From Atopsyche davidsoni (lineage: Eukaryota; Arthropoda; Insecta; Trichoptera; Hydrobiosidae), in contig JAILWY010000006.1 in NCBI GenBank assembly GCA_022113835.1, positions 2,914,001 through 2,978,000 of the forward strand: a stretch of DNA of 64,000 bases, read 5' to 3'. The first letter of the stretch is position 1, and each line of letters begins with the position of its first letter. The translations under genes were made by a program, and so were the position numbers. Shown piece by piece: positions 22,450 to 35,173 of the stretch. The notes beneath the pieces are model-generated. The model was not told the DNA's origin and made no database searches. It was given only the letters and a program-made list of their open reading frames with translations.

Positions 22450-25400
22450 AACAGAGCTTCAAAAGAATACGAATAAGGTATTTAACCTCAAAACAACTGG
22501 ACTAAAGAGGTAAAATAATCTGCTCGAGTTGTCGATATTGGTTTGAATAAACAGGTAAAAGCGGTATAAGAAAATATGCAAATTCAAAGAACGAGGAAGA
22601 ATTTGCAAAAGATTAAACGGAGAGCCCAAAACGCTACGTATACTCGTTATTACCATAAAAATACCATCCACGAACAATTTAATAATAATTAGAACGTTTA
22701 AGATCAATTAAAAAATATTATTTGATGCGTAAAACGGATCTTAGAATTTAATAATATACCTCCTAACATTGCACTTAATTTTTGACCTTGATTAACATTC
22801 CTAAATAAGTAACCATTATTTACCTTTGGCAGTGACGGGTACTTAATAATTTATTTACTTTTGAATGATAGATCGTTTGATATATTTCTACGTATTATAT
22901 TCTGTGCATAGCTACTTAAATCCGTCAAAATATGGTCTAATTCTTTCAAAGAGTGATAAATCTACCACAGCAGGTGCACTGATCGGAGGTTTCCCAGTGA
23001 GCGCACTAATGCGCCAGCCAGGGTAATGGACAGATCATGTCTTTCATACTTCCACTGCTCAGACAGGCGAAACTTTTTTGCAATCTGGCATAGAAAATGA
23101 AAACATTTGGAAGTCGAAACTATCGCCTCGCAGTTGTCATGCTGTTGGGGAAAAGTGTAAGTTCGGATGTAGTGCTTAGCAGCTGTTGGGTTTTATGTGC
23201 AGCGATTTCATTGGGAATGATTGTTAGTATTTTTCAATCTACAAAAATGATAAAATTACTGAAGTATTAACAAAAATGTGTTATAATGATGCTGCTAAGC
23301 CTATAAATACTCAATTTAAAATGCGATTTTTTTTGAAGTCGTGAACGATTGAAATGCAGAAACAAGAAATCGGTTCGCATAAGAAAATATAAAGATATAT
23401 CGATTATTTTTTCGGGAAACATTACAGTTTTTGTCTCTTTGATATATTTATTTTTTGTAATTTTTTTTACTAACTGATAGAAATATCAATCTTCTAAATA
23501 TTATTTTTTAGTTACAACAAACATATTTTAAAACGTTTCATTCGGTTATAATAGATAAACATAAAAACTATATCGATTTTAAAAATACTAAGTAAATACA
23601 AGATTTTTTACGTTGCAAATGCATTTGGGTTTAAAGTCTTAATTAATTCATCATTAACCTTATCAAACTACTTACACAAAATACTCAAATGAATGCTGAT
23701 TTGTTTATTTGAAACCTAATAGGTAATTTAGATGTACTATTATACAATATAGTAAGGTTATGCGAGACTTAAAAAAATTATTACGCGTTTCCATATAAAA
23801 GAGATTTCCTATGAAAAATATTACTTTTAATCAGTAGGTTATGGTAACCCTATGATAAAAGCACCTATTGGAAGTGATTACCGTGCAGTTAAGGCCGGGT
23901 ATCTCTGGTCTCGACGGAAACCAGATCGGTTTTCATCATTGAACAGTTTCACTTTCGCATAATAATTACAGTTGATTCTTGTCTGCTCTAACTTTATAGG
24001 ACGCGATGAACTGATAACATTGGACAATTGCTGACACCCGACATGAGCCCGTGCACGAGTTGAACTTTACTAATATTTCAGGTTACTATTAGAAGAGCTA
24101 TGATAATAATAGGTCGTGAATTGTTTGATTTATATTCTTCTGTTAAAGGTGAAATAATTGTTTAATTAAATATTATTTGCAGAATATCAAGGCTGTAAAA
24201 AAACGAGGATAATGTTCCAGATTGAATCGTTTATATTTTTAGGGTTTTGAAATAAAGTAACAACGGATAAATGCTTATCATTATAAAATGTATGAATTAT
24301 TTGCACTAACCTTTTAGGAGGATTCATTGGATGACTTTTATGTTATCCTCCTGAAATTAAAAAAAAAAAAAATTATGTAAAATGTTTTAATGTTTCAAAA
24401 ATTGCTATTGATTTTGATATTTCATCAATAAAATATGTTATTCCACTTTTTAGTATTGATACGACAGTTGCTCCAACCTTTAATGCTGGCATTTTTAAAC
24501 AAAGTCTCGGTTTAAAAATGTCAGTCTCAGTAAGTATGTTTTAAATTGCCAACTGTATAGGTTGGTGAAACCAGTCACATTAAAATTAAAATACGTGAAA
24601 ATCACAAAAATATATTTTTTGTTATCTCTTATTTATTGTATTCTAACCGCCTGAATATTTAAAGACACTATAGAAATACTCGAATCGTAACAATGAATAA
24701 TTATACATTTTCGTTGAAAGTTGTTAATGTACTAGTATCCGATTTCCTTCTGTAGTAATGTACCACCATACCCGTGTAGGTGTACAATTAGCCTTGAAGA
24801 ACCGTCTGTATGCCCAGAGCATAGCTTCTAGATTAGCATCTTCACGGATTCCTTGCATGCCTTTTCATTATTTTACATTCTAAGTAACCACCTCAAGCAT
24901 TGCAAGGGATTCACTATGAAACGGCATCGCAGCGTTACACACGTATGGAAAAATATTGTTTTGATAAACAATGGGCTCCGAAACTTTAGACGTATGAGAT
25001 AAGGAGAAACACTTTGATGAAATTGAAATTAATACTTTAAATAGTCAAGAAAAATATAATAAATTAGTGACGAAAGAGAACTAGACATTAAAATGCATAA
25101 TGTACAATAGTAGTTTCTGTTTGCTATTTAGCAATAATGCGGCATTATTTTAAATCAAGATAAAAAAAACTTACATCGTGTAAAACGAATAACTTATTTT
25201 AAAAAAAAATGTTTATTCTATTATATATTATGAGTACATATAATATAATGCCATTTGAATTTTTGGTTAGTAACAATTTCAGATTAACTAATACTGTTAA
25301 CTAATATATTTAATTATTAAAGTAGCTTGTAAATAATGTTTATGGATGTTTTATTGTATTTTTTTATGTATAGTAAATTATAAAACAGTTTTAATGTAAT

Positions 25401-26519
25401 CATGCCGAAGTATAATTTGACAAAGTATATTTTTCGATAATCTGGACAGACGAGGAAGATAAAACGTTGGCATTTTAAATATTGATGAGTTGCTCCCAGA
25501 GTCAGGTCAATCAACAATTAAAATTGAACATTTCGACATCAGACCAAATATTATAGCCATGAATGTCGATCTAACATTATAATTAAAAAAAATCATGTTT
25601 TGTTGTGGCTCCAACAGTAATGTGAACATAATGACCTTTGCGTAAAAATAAAAATGTGTGGCTGCATTTTTTATACCAGGGTTTCTCATCTGTGAAAAGA
25701 GACAACCGTAAAATCAAGGTTATTTTTAAAAATATATTTATGCAATATGAAAATTTAATTTAGATAATAATTTTTAGAATACCATTTGTTTACTTAATTA
25801 ACATTAAAATTTATAAAGAAATCATCAAATATGTTTTCGCTGTGTAAATCCTCAAAACTTAAAAAAAAATTCTTCAACAAAAAATATACGATATTATTGT
25901 AACTAATTTTTTTTAACATATATTGAGTAAGACAAAGAATTGTACATTGAAGGGATATCGATATTAAAAGTATACGTTAATTATCAACATGGAAAGTTTG
26001 TGTGATGTTCCAGATGCAATCGGCCCTAAATAATGAAAACGTGTGTAAAATATTGCAATATTTTCCCACCTATTTAACAATCACTTTGAGTTGGAAATCA
26101 GATGCATCAGACGGTCGTGTCAAAGGCCGTGGGTTTGCCGTTAATCACTGAAAAACGAGGGGGCGTTTTCTTATCGTCGTATTTACCTGTATGTGACTCA
26201 TCGGCCTATAATCATGTTATTATAAATAATCTCTTTCTATTGTAATTGCTCGAGTCTATGTGTGAACGTTTAAAGTGTGTATTGAAATTTAATTATATGC
26301 ATCGTGGATACTTTGGATTGAGAAAAAATTAGCATATGAGAAAATCTAGTAAGTAAATACTTGGCTTGGTATACAATTTATGTTATGAGTACTAAACTTT
26401 TAAAATACTAAAAATAAATTTAAAGAATTTTTTTATAAATAAGTGGATACTATGCACGGTAGGCAAATCGTTTAAATCAAATAAAAATGTAGGTAACTAA
26501 CGTAGTATACTAAGTGACC

Positions 26520-26569
<50 letters not shown>

Positions 26570-27880
26570 ATGTGTGTATTTCCACCACCAACCCGGATCT
26601 CCATGCCTGAACAAAGTCCCCTAAGACTCGCCTCATTTATGGCTTTCCTCAGAAACCTGATCTGTATCATGAGTCATATAATAATAGTAGTTTATTAAAT
26701 GTGGAACAGTACATGTGATAGGGACATATTGACTTGACTGATCGAGTTATTTAGTACTTTTATATATATTTTCAACGATTGCGCCTGACTTTTTTCGTTT
26801 AATATTGCAAGCACTGTAACAATATTGCAATTAGCACATATGATATTATGTCGGCTAGGGTCATAATAAATGATGTAAAGAATAAAACAGGCAGTATTGG
26901 CCGGCAGTTGAGCAAAATAACTAGACGGGTGTATTTTCTTTCAATTTGTCAACATGCCGTTAACGACGAGTCCGCGCATTGTGCAGTGGGCGCGATGTGC
27001 AAGACAATTACTGACAGCATAACATAACACGCGGATGTCATTTAAATTACACCAGTTATTACTACTGTAACATATGTGTTCTCAGACTAGCTTACAATCA
27101 CCACAGTAATAGACTAAGTTAAAAAAGTTTTTTTTTTAAATTAAGGCTTCATTCCTAAAGAAATTGCGCTGTATTATTTGTAAAGATTTGAGAAATGGCG
27201 TATGATGCCAAGAAACTCCTAGATCAACAAAATCGATACTTACATTTTGTTTAAGTATTGAAGACTTTTAAAATTTACAGAATTCGTGCTATAAGAGCTT
27301 TGATTAGCGCCTGTAAGGGAAAAAAACCCTGTATAAAAATGATTACATATGTGTATTTATAATAAATTGCATTAAAATTTAATCGATTTAGGCATGTCCC
27401 ATTTAAGTAATATATGGGTAAAGAAAGTTCTCAAAAGTAATACTTGTTATAGCCATACGCTACATGTTTACAATAAACATATTATAAGCAAAATAATAAG
27501 ATATTAAAAAAAACCAAAGTAAAGATTGTCCCCATGTATACAAGAGTGCATTCAAATGTTTAGTTGCTCAGTCAAATCGCACAATTTGTTCAAATAAGTA
27601 AATTAAAAATAATCTCATATTTGATAAAATAATATTTTAACATATCAAAACGAAAAATTTCGTTTGATAATGCCAACGTGAAAAAACAAATTAAATATAA
27701 ATATAAAATTAACATAATTCCTGGGATAATAGAGACATAATTATTTTACCGGATTAAGTGCTTGGTACATCTTTTAAAATATTTTGTAATTTTAATTAAT
27801 GTATTAAAAGATAATTAACCATACATGACGCATTAAATGTAGGTATAATTTTCGTGGAAACCACTTCTCTAAGTGGACTT
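22450..27880. other. Intergenic AT-rich DNA, no supported gene
   Basis: Some less AT-rich islands occur (about 22970-23200, 23890-24010, 26100-26180, 26580-26660, 26930-27040). None shows an open frame with good splice edges beyond 25 codons. A short inverted repeat, AGGAGGAT/ATCCTCCT, flanks about 23 bases near 24317-24355. Confidence 0.45.
26524..26578. repeat. Compound (AT)n(TG)n microsatellite
   Basis: About 13 AT units pass directly into about 10 TG units with one interruption. It is followed by an unusual C-rich stretch (26580-26660). Confidence 0.95.
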
Positions 27881-27900
27881 CAGCGCCTTTGTATAAGATA

Positions 27901-28182
27901 ATGAGAATGGGAGACCAGAAATACACCAAGTTCATAATTCAATACGTTTTTTTCCTATTCTATCTGCTCGCTTTCACCCAAAGTTACTTTTACTTTTTCG
28001 CAAATTGTGTTAATTATTTCATATTTTTATTTGGATGGATATCAATTTTTACTCAGCATTTCTCTCGCCATTGTTATCCTATCGTGGAGATTGGCGTATT
28101 GAATGTAACTTACTTAAATTTTACTATGATAATATTATTACTAAGGAAGAAAAAACTAGTTTTTTTTTGTTTGTCGTCATCA
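27901..28182 (+). CDS. Hydrophobic ORF ending at a strong donor; possible first exon of a membrane protein
   Basis: From ATG 27901, 94 codons run in phase to TCA before GTAAGT (28183), a consensus donor. The start reads MRMGDQKYTKFIIQYVFFLF, a short polar N-terminus with Lys residues followed by a long hydrophobic run. This recalls the N-terminus of tetraspanins but is not diagnostic. More hydrophobic segments follow (NYFIFLFGWISIF, TMIILLL). The leader just before has a small hairpin CCACTT/AAGTGG. No downstream exon with a CCG motif was found, so no family is assigned. AT-rich codons alone could give such Phe/Ile/Leu-rich runs. Confidence 0.25.
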
Positions 28183-28229
28183 GTAAGTATATCTGCTGAG
28201 TGCAGGCTTTTCTTTGTTCACACCTAAAT

Positions 28230-29834
28230 TTTCCAAGCAGTGAAGTTATCAGCTATTGAAGCAAACTAATTATCTAATAAAACTAACTGCTACTAGGCCA
28301 TAGAAACAGAACCAAACTGCGCGCTTTCGAATTAGATAAATTAGAAACTAATTAAGTTTTCGTTGTTAATGTTTACCACTTTTTGAATATGCTGTTCATG
28401 GTAAAAACCAACCAGTCAGAAATAGTAATAGTCAAAGCAAAAAAAATCTTTTCAGCAAATAAAAAATGGATGAGTGCGCTTGCGTTTGGATTCCATTATC
28501 AAAAGTAGTTAGTGAAGTTATTTATGCACTTGAAGATTTATAATGAATGGTTTTGAAAATATGATGTTAATGATGTTTATTTGCTGCATTTAATAAGCAA
28601 TGCATTTAAAATTCATTCGTGTGATAGCTCAATTATGAATTTAACAGTTATTTTATCTTCTCACATCTCAGGTACGAAATTATCAATAAATTAAGATCTT
28701 TATATCTTTTGACAATCGTTCATGCCATAAGCGGTTACCTAATAAAATTCAGAACCTTTCATTATTGATTGATATCATCCATGATATCAATGCAGTATTA
28801 CGTTGAAAGTAAGTGGATATCACTCTGCGAGAAATATATTACTAATATTACTCAGTATTGCAAACACTACGATAAACGATGAAAATTATTTCAAGCAAAC
28901 AAACGATCAGAAAATAATTTTGTAGATGGTACAATTACTACAGTTACGAAATAGATACATTACTCCGGTTATATTGTTTTTGCAAACACTTTCTTTCTTT
29001 CACAGTTATGCGTATTAGTAAGCGGCTACTTTATGTGAGTTTAAACGATTTAATTATTGTCTGTTGCATAAAGTGTGACCGCCGATCGATTGATTGACTC
29101 TATTGACTGTGAATTGCGGTAGGGTAATCAATTCACGATGTAATAATATGTCATATTTTGAATACCGCAGAGAATTTATAGGATATCCGGGCAGTGTACT
29201 AATAGGAGAATTATAGCACATCCGGTTTATTCACAGCATCTGATCTGTTTGCTTCTTTTGGTTTTTTTTTAATAAATGTAGGAGATATGTTCAATTTGAG
29301 AGGTAATTTAAAATCACAACCAAGACGCAGCAACTCATGAATTAGCCATTCATTTCTTTTGAATTTCCATAATTAGTGTGATTACTCGTGTCTTTAAGAT
29401 CGTATCTCACTAATGCTACTCGTTTTATCTCAAGACATTATATTTCTCACCTTTTTACATGAAATAAACAGATCAAATTAGCGATTACAATAGAATTATA
29501 AGCTAACCTTTGTCGTATTATCGGTTTCATCACTAAATTGCAAAAAAAAATAAGATTTTAAATATTTAAAATTATTCAGAATATTTAATATCATGTACAT
29601 TAACTATAAGTATTTTTAAAAAAAAATCTATCTGTCTTCCTAGATGTAAACATTATTTTCTACATCGCTAACATATTAATAACAACGTACAAAATACTAT
29701 TCCGGTTGTATTGAATACAAACTCTAGTATGGAATTTTTATGAAACGTAACATTATATAATTTTTATCAGCGATATCGAAATATTGTATTAATTTATGTT
29801 TGTCAATGAGTTTAATAAATATGAGTCTTAAACT

Positions 29835-29836
<2 letters not shown>
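28230..29836. other. AT-rich DNA without recognised features
   Basis: No open frame, exon-like block or bordered repeat was found between the ORF ending at 28182 and the microsatellite at 29837. Confidence 0.5.

Positions 29837-29882
<46 letters not shown>
29837..29882. repeat. (AT)n microsatellite
   Basis: About 23 uninterrupted AT units. Confidence 0.95.
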
Positions 29883-29885
<3 letters not shown>

Positions 29886-30082
29886 ATTTTGGTTGATTTT
29901 TATGAATGCATAATTTTACCTTAGTCTAAGTTCATATAAAAGAAGTTTGAATTTAATGAAATTTTTATGTGCACTCAACATTCCTACAATCTCACGAATA
30001 CAAATTTCATTATAATTACCCAGCAGCAAAGTTTACTTCATTTATAAACACAGAGATTAGTAAAAAAAATAATAATTGGACG

Positions 30083-30524
30083 TTAACAAAATAACGGATT
30101 ACAATCGCAGCAGACACAACAGTTATCTGAAAAGGGACACAGTGAGACATGAGAACAAAGCGTTTCACCGAAAAATAATTCGGAACCAAGCAACGCCGAA
30201 TAATCAGCATGCAAAATAATGCCAAGTTCACCTAATAACAGAACAGTTACTAAACTAGACTGCATTTTGTACCCCAGTTTACATAACGCGGCTTGAAGGA
30301 CACTTCGTGGGAATTCGGGAAAAATGCTCAAATGAATTCGTTAAACCAAATACCTTATTGGATGTGAATGTACTTGGACATTGGAGATTGTATTGAGTCC
30401 CACGCTTGTGGGCTCAATGTAACATATAACTGAATATATTTTATGAACTTACAGATTCATGCAATCTTCCGATGGTTTTGCAACCGGAGCTGCGGCTTGC
30501 GGCAGGGTTGGCGAACGCTCAACA
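30083..30524 (-). CDS. Candidate two-exon gene for a cysteine-rich peptide, complement(join(30083..30326, 30453..30524))
   Basis: On the minus strand ATG 30265 starts a 60-residue frame ending TAA 30083-30085. It begins with a signal-like segment (MQSSLVTVLLLGELGIILHA). Its last 24 residues hold eight cysteines at 37, 43, 49, 50, 52, 53, 55 and 60 (CC-x-CC-x-C core). The frame is open further upstream (IFPEFPRSVLQAALCKLGYK) and can be joined in phase to a GC-rich block at 30453-30524 (ERSPTLPQAAAPVAKPSEDC) that ends at a consensus donor GTAAGTTC. Two models compete: a 60-residue secreted peptide, or a longer protein with that segment internal. The acceptor for the join (ATTTGAG) is weak. The block is GC-richer than its surroundings. 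No family recognised. Confidence 0.3.
30392..30418. repeat. Small hairpin
   Basis: ATTGAGTCCCAC and GTGGGCTCAAT pair with one bulged T around the loop GCTT. It lies within the putative short intron of the minus-strand candidate gene. Confidence 0.45.
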
Positions 30525-30896
30525 CTATCGGATTTTTTTTTTATTTAGGTATATTATAAGAGAAAACAATAAACTAACCACATCTTTTGTGACATATATT
30601 CCATTTAAAATATCACTGCCTTTATTCTAATAAATAAACACATCTATTTTTTTTGGAATTCAGTATTTTTCCATATCCGAAAAAAATAATTGAAAATGTC
30701 AGCTAAATTTAAACAACTAACGTAAAAATGTCAAATATTATTTGAAATGACATAGTAAATTTTTTTCTTGCAAAAACGATAAATGTAAATATAAGGAGTT
30801 TTTAATATGAACCGATAATTTATAAAAAAATCGTTTTTTACAAATATTACTTAATTATTAATCATGAAACTCAATGTGAAAAACTTATATATTTAG

Positions 30897-31172
30897 TATA
30901 TAAGTTTCAAAAAAGCATTTGAGCTTGCTGAACAGTATTTTGTAAGGAACGGATTTTATAATAATACTATTGGGCAGCAGCTATACGCAGACTTTTTAGA
31001 AGTACCCGGAGACCCACTACAGTATTTTCCCCTTAGAATGCCATAAAAACTAGCCCAGCATGAGTATATGCTAAGTAAAATGGTCGCACACCTTCTTTGA
31101 GAAGAGGCACTTGATGAAGACGAAACAGTATTTTATATAATATTAAAAGTACCACACAAACACGTTCAATAA
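30897..31172 (+). pseudogene. Decayed coding sequence with two in-frame stops
   Basis: A single frame of 92 codons reads continuously protein-like and carries stops only at codons 50 (31044-31046) and 68 (31098-31100) before the final TAA. Segments: SFKKAFELAEQYFVRNGFYN, GQQLYADFLEVPGDPLQYF, KLAQHEYMLSKMVAHLL, EEALDEDETVFYIILKV. Preservation of the frame over 276 bases with natural composition argues for a once-functional exon or retrocopy. An acceptor-like TATATATTTAG directly precedes it. I cannot name the parent protein. Confidence 0.45.
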
Positions 31173-31376
31173 ATTTAAAAAATCCTAACCCTGAAATTGC
31201 GTAAATTGGTTATGTACACCATTAAAAGTATTCATCCTTTTAAAATAACCGATAGCCAGTCATTAAGATGTTATCTAGAAATAATGTACATTAAATGTGT
31301 ATATTCGGGTTAGGTAGTTAAAGCCCTGTGGATGGACTACATCTACACGCAGACAGAACGTTAGTCTTATTACACA

Positions 31377-31574
31377 CTAGAATATCCAATATAAACAAAC
31401 AAACACCTTCCTACCTCTCACCACATACCTTCTACAGGCATAATCTACCAGCATTAGTCCAGAACTACAAGACCATGTATCATTATACGTATAACTAAAG
31501 TAACTTACATCTTTTGGCGGTATATTTCTTACTACTTTCATTAAATCAAAAATAATAAACATTAAATTATACAT
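31377..31574 (-). other. Weak minus-strand coding candidate with donor sites
   Basis: A 65-codon frame from ATG 31574 reads MYNLMFIIFDLMKVVRNIPP and later SSGLMLVDYACRRYVVRGRK. Consensus-like donors GTAAGT (after PPKD) and GTATGT (after the codons for DYACR) lie inside it, so only a part would be coding. The phrase 'DTWSCSSGLMLVDYACRR' is faintly like kinase subdomain IX (DxWS), too weak to assign. Confidence 0.15.
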
Positions 31575-32531
31575 TAAAGTAATGTTAGTTTATGCAGTAT
31601 TTTTAGTAGGCCGAATGATTTTATAATCGTTTATTCATTCTGCAAGCGTATTCACTTTTTATTATACAACATATATTGCTTTATTTAGAAAGAATCCAAG
31701 TTGTAATATATAAAGATGTGAGATAATATATAGGCCTGTACACAAGTCGCGACAGAACTTGCAACTGATTTTAAATAAGCCAATAACGTTAAAAATATTC
31801 CATACTGAAATTAAATTTACAATTTGTAATTAAAAACCTGTGTTTTCTATTAAAATTACTTCTTGCGTGAATTTTGGAATACTCTATATAACTGTATTAA
31901 AATTAATTATTATCTGAACGAACGCATATGACTAGCCGATACAATATGAATATAAATCTAATATTAGAATTTACTTATATTTTAAATGTTATATAAGAAA
32001 ATGGATATGAAGTTTGCTTAAAATATAGAACATTTAAAGTCTTAGGACTGTTTTTATTAAGATTTTATTCACAATAAATATTTTTTAACTACCATTTTAA
32101 TAATACCAAACCGCCAACAAACTTGTATTTATAAGGTAAGAAACCAAAGTGATATTCAAAAGCAATAATCTTTAAATCTAGAAGAACTTATAAATGTTAA
32201 CTTATTCAATAATTATAAACAATTATTAATGTAACTAATTGCTCAAACTGATTGCTTTTTTAGTTATAAACCAAGAGTAGCAATACGAAACCTGTTTAAA
32301 ATTATTCTGTTGAATATAATAGGTGTTTTATTTTTAAATTTTGTTTAAGACCAAAACAGACATCACTCTTTCTTTTTGATTATCATACTATTATCCAAGG
32401 GCAAATATAATTTTTATTAAAATCAATACTTCAACAGTGTTGACGTATTGCGATGAAGTTGTTTTATAAATATTCAGGTCAAACCATCATACTATTTCAA
32501 TTCGATAGGCTATTTAAAATACATACACAAC

Positions 32532-32642
<111 letters not shown>

Positions 32643-35153
32643 CTTTTTAATGTATAAATGTGTAACAGCTTAAAGTAGCAAAAAACATTGCTACTTCAAA
32701 TGAACATTGCGTTATATATACAAACAGGATCCGGATTTATATAAAAGACATTGGCCGATAATAAGGATGGAGGACACTACTGAACAATAGATACATTAAT
32801 CATGCTAAGTTTTCAGTAGAAATAATTTTTATTACATATATTTTTTAACACTAAATTTATCTCTGTTACTAAATTAAAAATATAGAATCCATCCAAATAA
32901 ACACTGACGAATTGAACTTACTAAGCACGAGTTTTTTTTATTATACAAATATTATAAAAACAAGTTTCAAATACTATTTAAAAAAATTCAAGTGTTTTGC
33001 ATGTAAAAAAAAATAATGTTTCGTTATACTTTGCGTATAATATTCCGCGACGTTTTATGTACCTCGACAAACAGTCACAAAAAAGCTAATTTGTGTTTAT
33101 AGGATTTTTTGCTAACTAATTATTCAGATTATTAAATACTCTATTAAAAGGCATTCTCTTTCCATATAATCAATTAAATTTTTGCAATAGAATTTTATGA
33201 AACACTAATTTATTTCTTTAAAAAAATGTGTTTTTTAGTTAACGAAGAAATAGTTTGATATTTAAAAGGAATAAGGTTTTAGGGCTTTACAGACCAACCT
33301 CTTAAGATAATACTGAATTGAATGTTATATTTAAGGCGTATCTTTAAAAAGAATTCATTGAATCTGCTTTGTTTTAACTCTATAATGTATTAATCAGTTA
33401 ATATTAATAATAATTTAAACATATTTTTAAAATAAAAAATGTGTTGTTTTCTTTGGAAAGTTATGTTGAAAACATCTTTTATTGTTTATTTAAAGTAAAA
33501 TTGACAAGTACGCTATCAATTTCTAAAATATGATAAATTATACATATATTCAAAAACCATCAAACAAAAATATAAACTTAGACTAGCAAAGGATGGGGAC
33601 AGTGGTAAATTGCGTCGGAGTAACGCCAATCATCCCATTGATCCGGTTTTGTATTATCTCACTAGTCACTCTATAAAGCAACTCATAGTATCGTTATGTC
33701 CTTGAACAGAATCATCTGGTAGCTTGAGAAACACAATCCATGATATTGTTACACACAGAGGTGAATGGAATTCTGATTTACGGCAGCCGTCCGCGCTATC
33801 AAATAACATAAATCAGAAGAACTTAAGAATCGTATTTACATACACATCTAATTGAATATTGTATGGCTAAGTTGTTACAGAAAACCTTTTATAATAAGTA
33901 GGTTTTGGGTCATATTCGATTTTGAAACCGGCAATTATTTTAAAATCTTCAGGTCGTAATTCAAATACAATTAGCGCTCATTATGAAAAAAAGGGATTCA
34001 CGGAGATTATGAAATATGTGAAAGTGAAATGATTGAGCTGTAAAAACTAAGAATAAATGATTACAGAAATTATATTGAAGTTATGTTTTATATTTTCTTT
34101 ATATTAATCATATTTTTTGTTTTGCTGGTGATACGTGTGAAATAAATCATTTTGATTTATTGTAATAAATATAATTATTAAGCCGAGGCAGAGTATAAAT
34201 TCTCACGAATGTATTGGTATTATATTGAAAAAAATGTGTCGTGTATTTTTATTGAATCTCCGGATGTTATAAATATGATGAAAACAATTTTTTTTTGCAA
34301 CAATACATATTACTAAAATACATAGTAAAAAGTGACAATATGAATAATAACAGATGTTATGTGGGATTTAACGGAACGAATGATTTATTTGATATGAAGC
34401 GTTCCTTATTACTTAAGAATAGCATAATAAAATGAAATTAAAGTAACGTCCGCATCCGGTATTGTTTAATTGTTACACTGGCGTTATTATTTGATTATTA
34501 TCAATACGTTCATATAATACCGGTCAGTGAAATTGCATCAAAAACTAACGAAACGAATAAGTTTTAAGCATGCAATGACAAATAAAAACTCTGAAACGTT
34601 TTTAAAAATACATTGAATTAGTAAAACCAGTCTCGTAGATTGACTCTTATGAAAAACGCGAGCTAACATTATGTTTTGAATCAAACGTTTTGTTATAATG
34701 GACCTTTAACATTAAAAGCAAAAAAATATTGCACATATGAATTTTATTTATTACTAATATGTTAAAGATATTATCTGTTCTATAATAGTGGTCGATTGTT
34801 TAAAAATTTTGAGAACGAGTAAAGAATTACGTGTAAAAAAGAATCAAAGAATAATACATATGATGTAAGTAGTTTTAATTATAAAACTCTTATTCTTTGG
34901 TCAATGTAATTCTGTTGATGTGGTTAAAAATCCAATACGTGTGAAATGTTATGCTCATAAAATATTCGGAATTAACAAAACTATAATACAACCGATCGAT
35001 TCCAACTGCGTGTAATTTGCGGTATTTCTTTCTAGACTATCGTCAATCAATTTCTCAGATAACGATCGATTCCAAAGAATTTAACTTTTTTTAGCCAATT
35101 AACGAATCGTACAAATCTATATTATTTGTTGTTAGGCAAGTAAAAGTACATCG

Positions 35154-35173
35154 GTGCCTCCATATGGAGGCAC
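35154..35173. repeat. Perfect 20-base palindrome
   Basis: GTGCCTCCATATGGAGGCAC is identical to its reverse complement. It is clearly GC-richer than its setting and contains the NdeI-type core CATATG (an E-box). Confidence 0.9.

Noticed and set aside
26954..27022. 22-codon ATG frame (MPLTTSPRIVQWARCARQLL) in a GC-richer patch
   Set aside because: Too short, with no donor or continuation.
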